A DNA stretch of 64,000 nt from Balneola sp. (lineage in GTDB: Bacteria; Bacteroidota; Rhodothermia; Balneolales; Balneolaceae): the NCBI GenBank assembly GCA_017640785.1, contig JAEPPZ010000002.1:95748-159747 (forward strand), read 5' to 3'. The notes beneath the pieces are model-generated. The model made no database searches. It was given only the letters and a program-made list of their open reading frames with translations, and had not been told where the DNA came from. Positions 63,203 through 64,000 of this stretch are shown here, piece after piece. Made by a program: the position numbers and the translations under genes. Position 1 is the stretch's first letter. Every line of letters begins with the position of its first letter.

Positions 63203-63904
63203 TTAACCCTGAACCAGTTTATTTGCATGTTTATAAGAATCAGGAGTACCGGCATCGGTCCACCAACCTTCCAATACAGAACTTTTCATTTGTCCCTGTG
63301 TTATATAAAAATTGTTTACATCTGTAATTTCTAGCTCACCTCTGCCGGAAGGCTTCAGCGTTTTAATACATTCAAATACTTTATTGTCATAAAAATAAAT
63401 GCCTGTTACCGCAAAATTGGATTTGGGTTCTTGCGGCTTTTCTTCTATTGAAATTACTTTATCTCCATCTAATTCAGCCACCCCATAACGCTCAGGGTCT
63501 TCTACTTCCTGAATAAGAATCTGTGCTCCGGAACCGTCGTAATTACTAACTGCTTTTTGAAGTGAATGCTCAAAAATATTATCCCCTAATATCACCACTA
63601 CAGGATCATTCCCTGCAAAATTTTCGGCAAGTCCCAAAGCCTGAGCAATCCCACCGGCTTCGTCCTGAACTTTGTAAGTAAACCGGCAATTAAAATCTTT
63701 ACCAGAACCCAATAGATTCACAACATCTCCCATATGCTCTGTACCGGTAACAATTAATATCTCTTCAATACCTACTTCCGTCAGTTTTTCAATGGGATGA
63801 TAAATCATTGGTTTTTCACCAACCGGTAATAAATGTTTATTCGTCACTTTGGTTAAAGGATAAAGTCTGGATCCTGTACCGCCTGCCAAAATAATACCTT
63901 TCAT
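63203..63904 (-). CDS. rfbA: Glucose-1-phosphate thymidylyltransferase, short form
   Basis: 233 residues: nucleotide-binding LAGGTGSRLYPLTKVTNKHLLPVGEKPMIYHP, catalytic VVILGDNIFE, and DPERYGVAELDG. It is shorter than the usual 290-residue RmlA because the C-terminal helical extension is absent, as in several bacterial and archaeal short homologues; the C-terminus (WWTDAGTPDSYKHANKLV) is complete. First gene of the rhamnose operon. Confidence 0.9.
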   Translation of the reverse strand: MKGIILAGGTGSRLYPLTKVTNKHLLPVGEKPMIYHPIEKLTEVGIEEILIVTGTEHMGDVVNLLGSGKDFNCRFTYKVQDEAGGIAQALGLAENFAGNDPVVVILGDNIFEHSLQKAVSNYDGSGAQILIQEVEDPERYGVAELDGDKVISIEEKPQEPKSNFAVTGIYFYDNKVFECIKTLKPSGRGELEITDVNNFYITQGQMKSSVLEGWWTDAGTPDSYKHANKLVQG

Positions 63905-64000
63905 GACATCTGAGTTTATAGTTTCATATTTATTCTAAAACTATCCTTTCTTGTATATATATCAAATCAAATGTTACCAAAAAGAAGAATCACTTTTTCT
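63905..64000. other. Window-end intergenic sequence
   Basis: AT-rich; presumably contains the promoter of the rhamnose operon. No gene is seen. Confidence 0.4.

Overview
The window looks like a chromosomal segment of an AT-rich Bacteroidota-type bacterium, most plausibly Balneolota (Gracilimonas or Balneola relatives). This is inferred from the families present: bacillithiol deacetylase BshB1, DUF3109, 6-bladed beta-propeller lipoproteins, GG-leader peptides, and outer-membrane proteins resembling DUF5723 and DUF6588. TTG and GTG starts are frequent. No rRNA, tRNA, CRISPR array, transposase or phage integrase was seen.

Region 1 (about 0.3-20.5 kb, all on the minus strand) is the accessory region and the most interesting part. 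It holds a peptide-export locus. Six intact precursors and one damaged precursor carry a double-glycine leader (usually MEFLNVLSREEM-x-N-x-KGG). Each of the seven cores contains exactly six cysteines. A C39-peptidase ABC exporter (6546-8735), an HlyD-type adaptor (5197-6540) and a fused VKOR-thioredoxin oxidase (13703-15310) would cleave, export and disulfide-bond them. Most precursors lie directly upstream of a lipoprotein of the 6-bladed beta-propeller family with a GRGPGEF-like motif, separated from it by a stem-loop. Upstream of this locus (17.6-20.5 kb) is a parallel set that appears to use the Sec route: an NVEALA-like four-cysteine peptide, a MauE/DoxX-like membrane protein, a dedicated signal peptidase I and two propellers. 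Each set starts with a small stand-alone AraC-type regulator behind a conserved 130-bp leader containing overlapping inverted repeats. A third copy of that leader, without its regulator, precedes the last propeller. A family of roughly 100-140-bp structured repeats punctuates the region and has broken one precursor gene and one second exporter gene. The window begins inside an RND efflux permease.

Region 2 (21.2-55.5 kb) is mostly core genome: rpoN with a DUF3109 gene, creD, rsmB, valS, a UvrD-type helicase, an outer-membrane protein, lon, rsgA, an ABC-type efflux system (ATPase, adaptor, TolC, two permeases, three small membrane-stress proteins), bshB1 with an AprA-like methyltransferase, an inositol monophosphatase, rpiB, glyA, tatC, an FKBP lipoprotein, alr and a PYROXD2-like oxidoreductase.

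Region 3 (55.5-60.2 kb) is a second unstable stretch. It has a 1.5-kb gene-free mosaic of long direct repeats, an MBL-fold hydrolase whose 3' end is duplicated downstream, a methyltransferase interrupted by an in-frame TAG, and two small genes associated with integron attC-like sequences.

Region 4 (60.2-63.9 kb) carries an EVE-domain protein and the dTDP-L-rhamnose operon in the order rfbA-rfbD-rfbC-rfbB on the minus strand.
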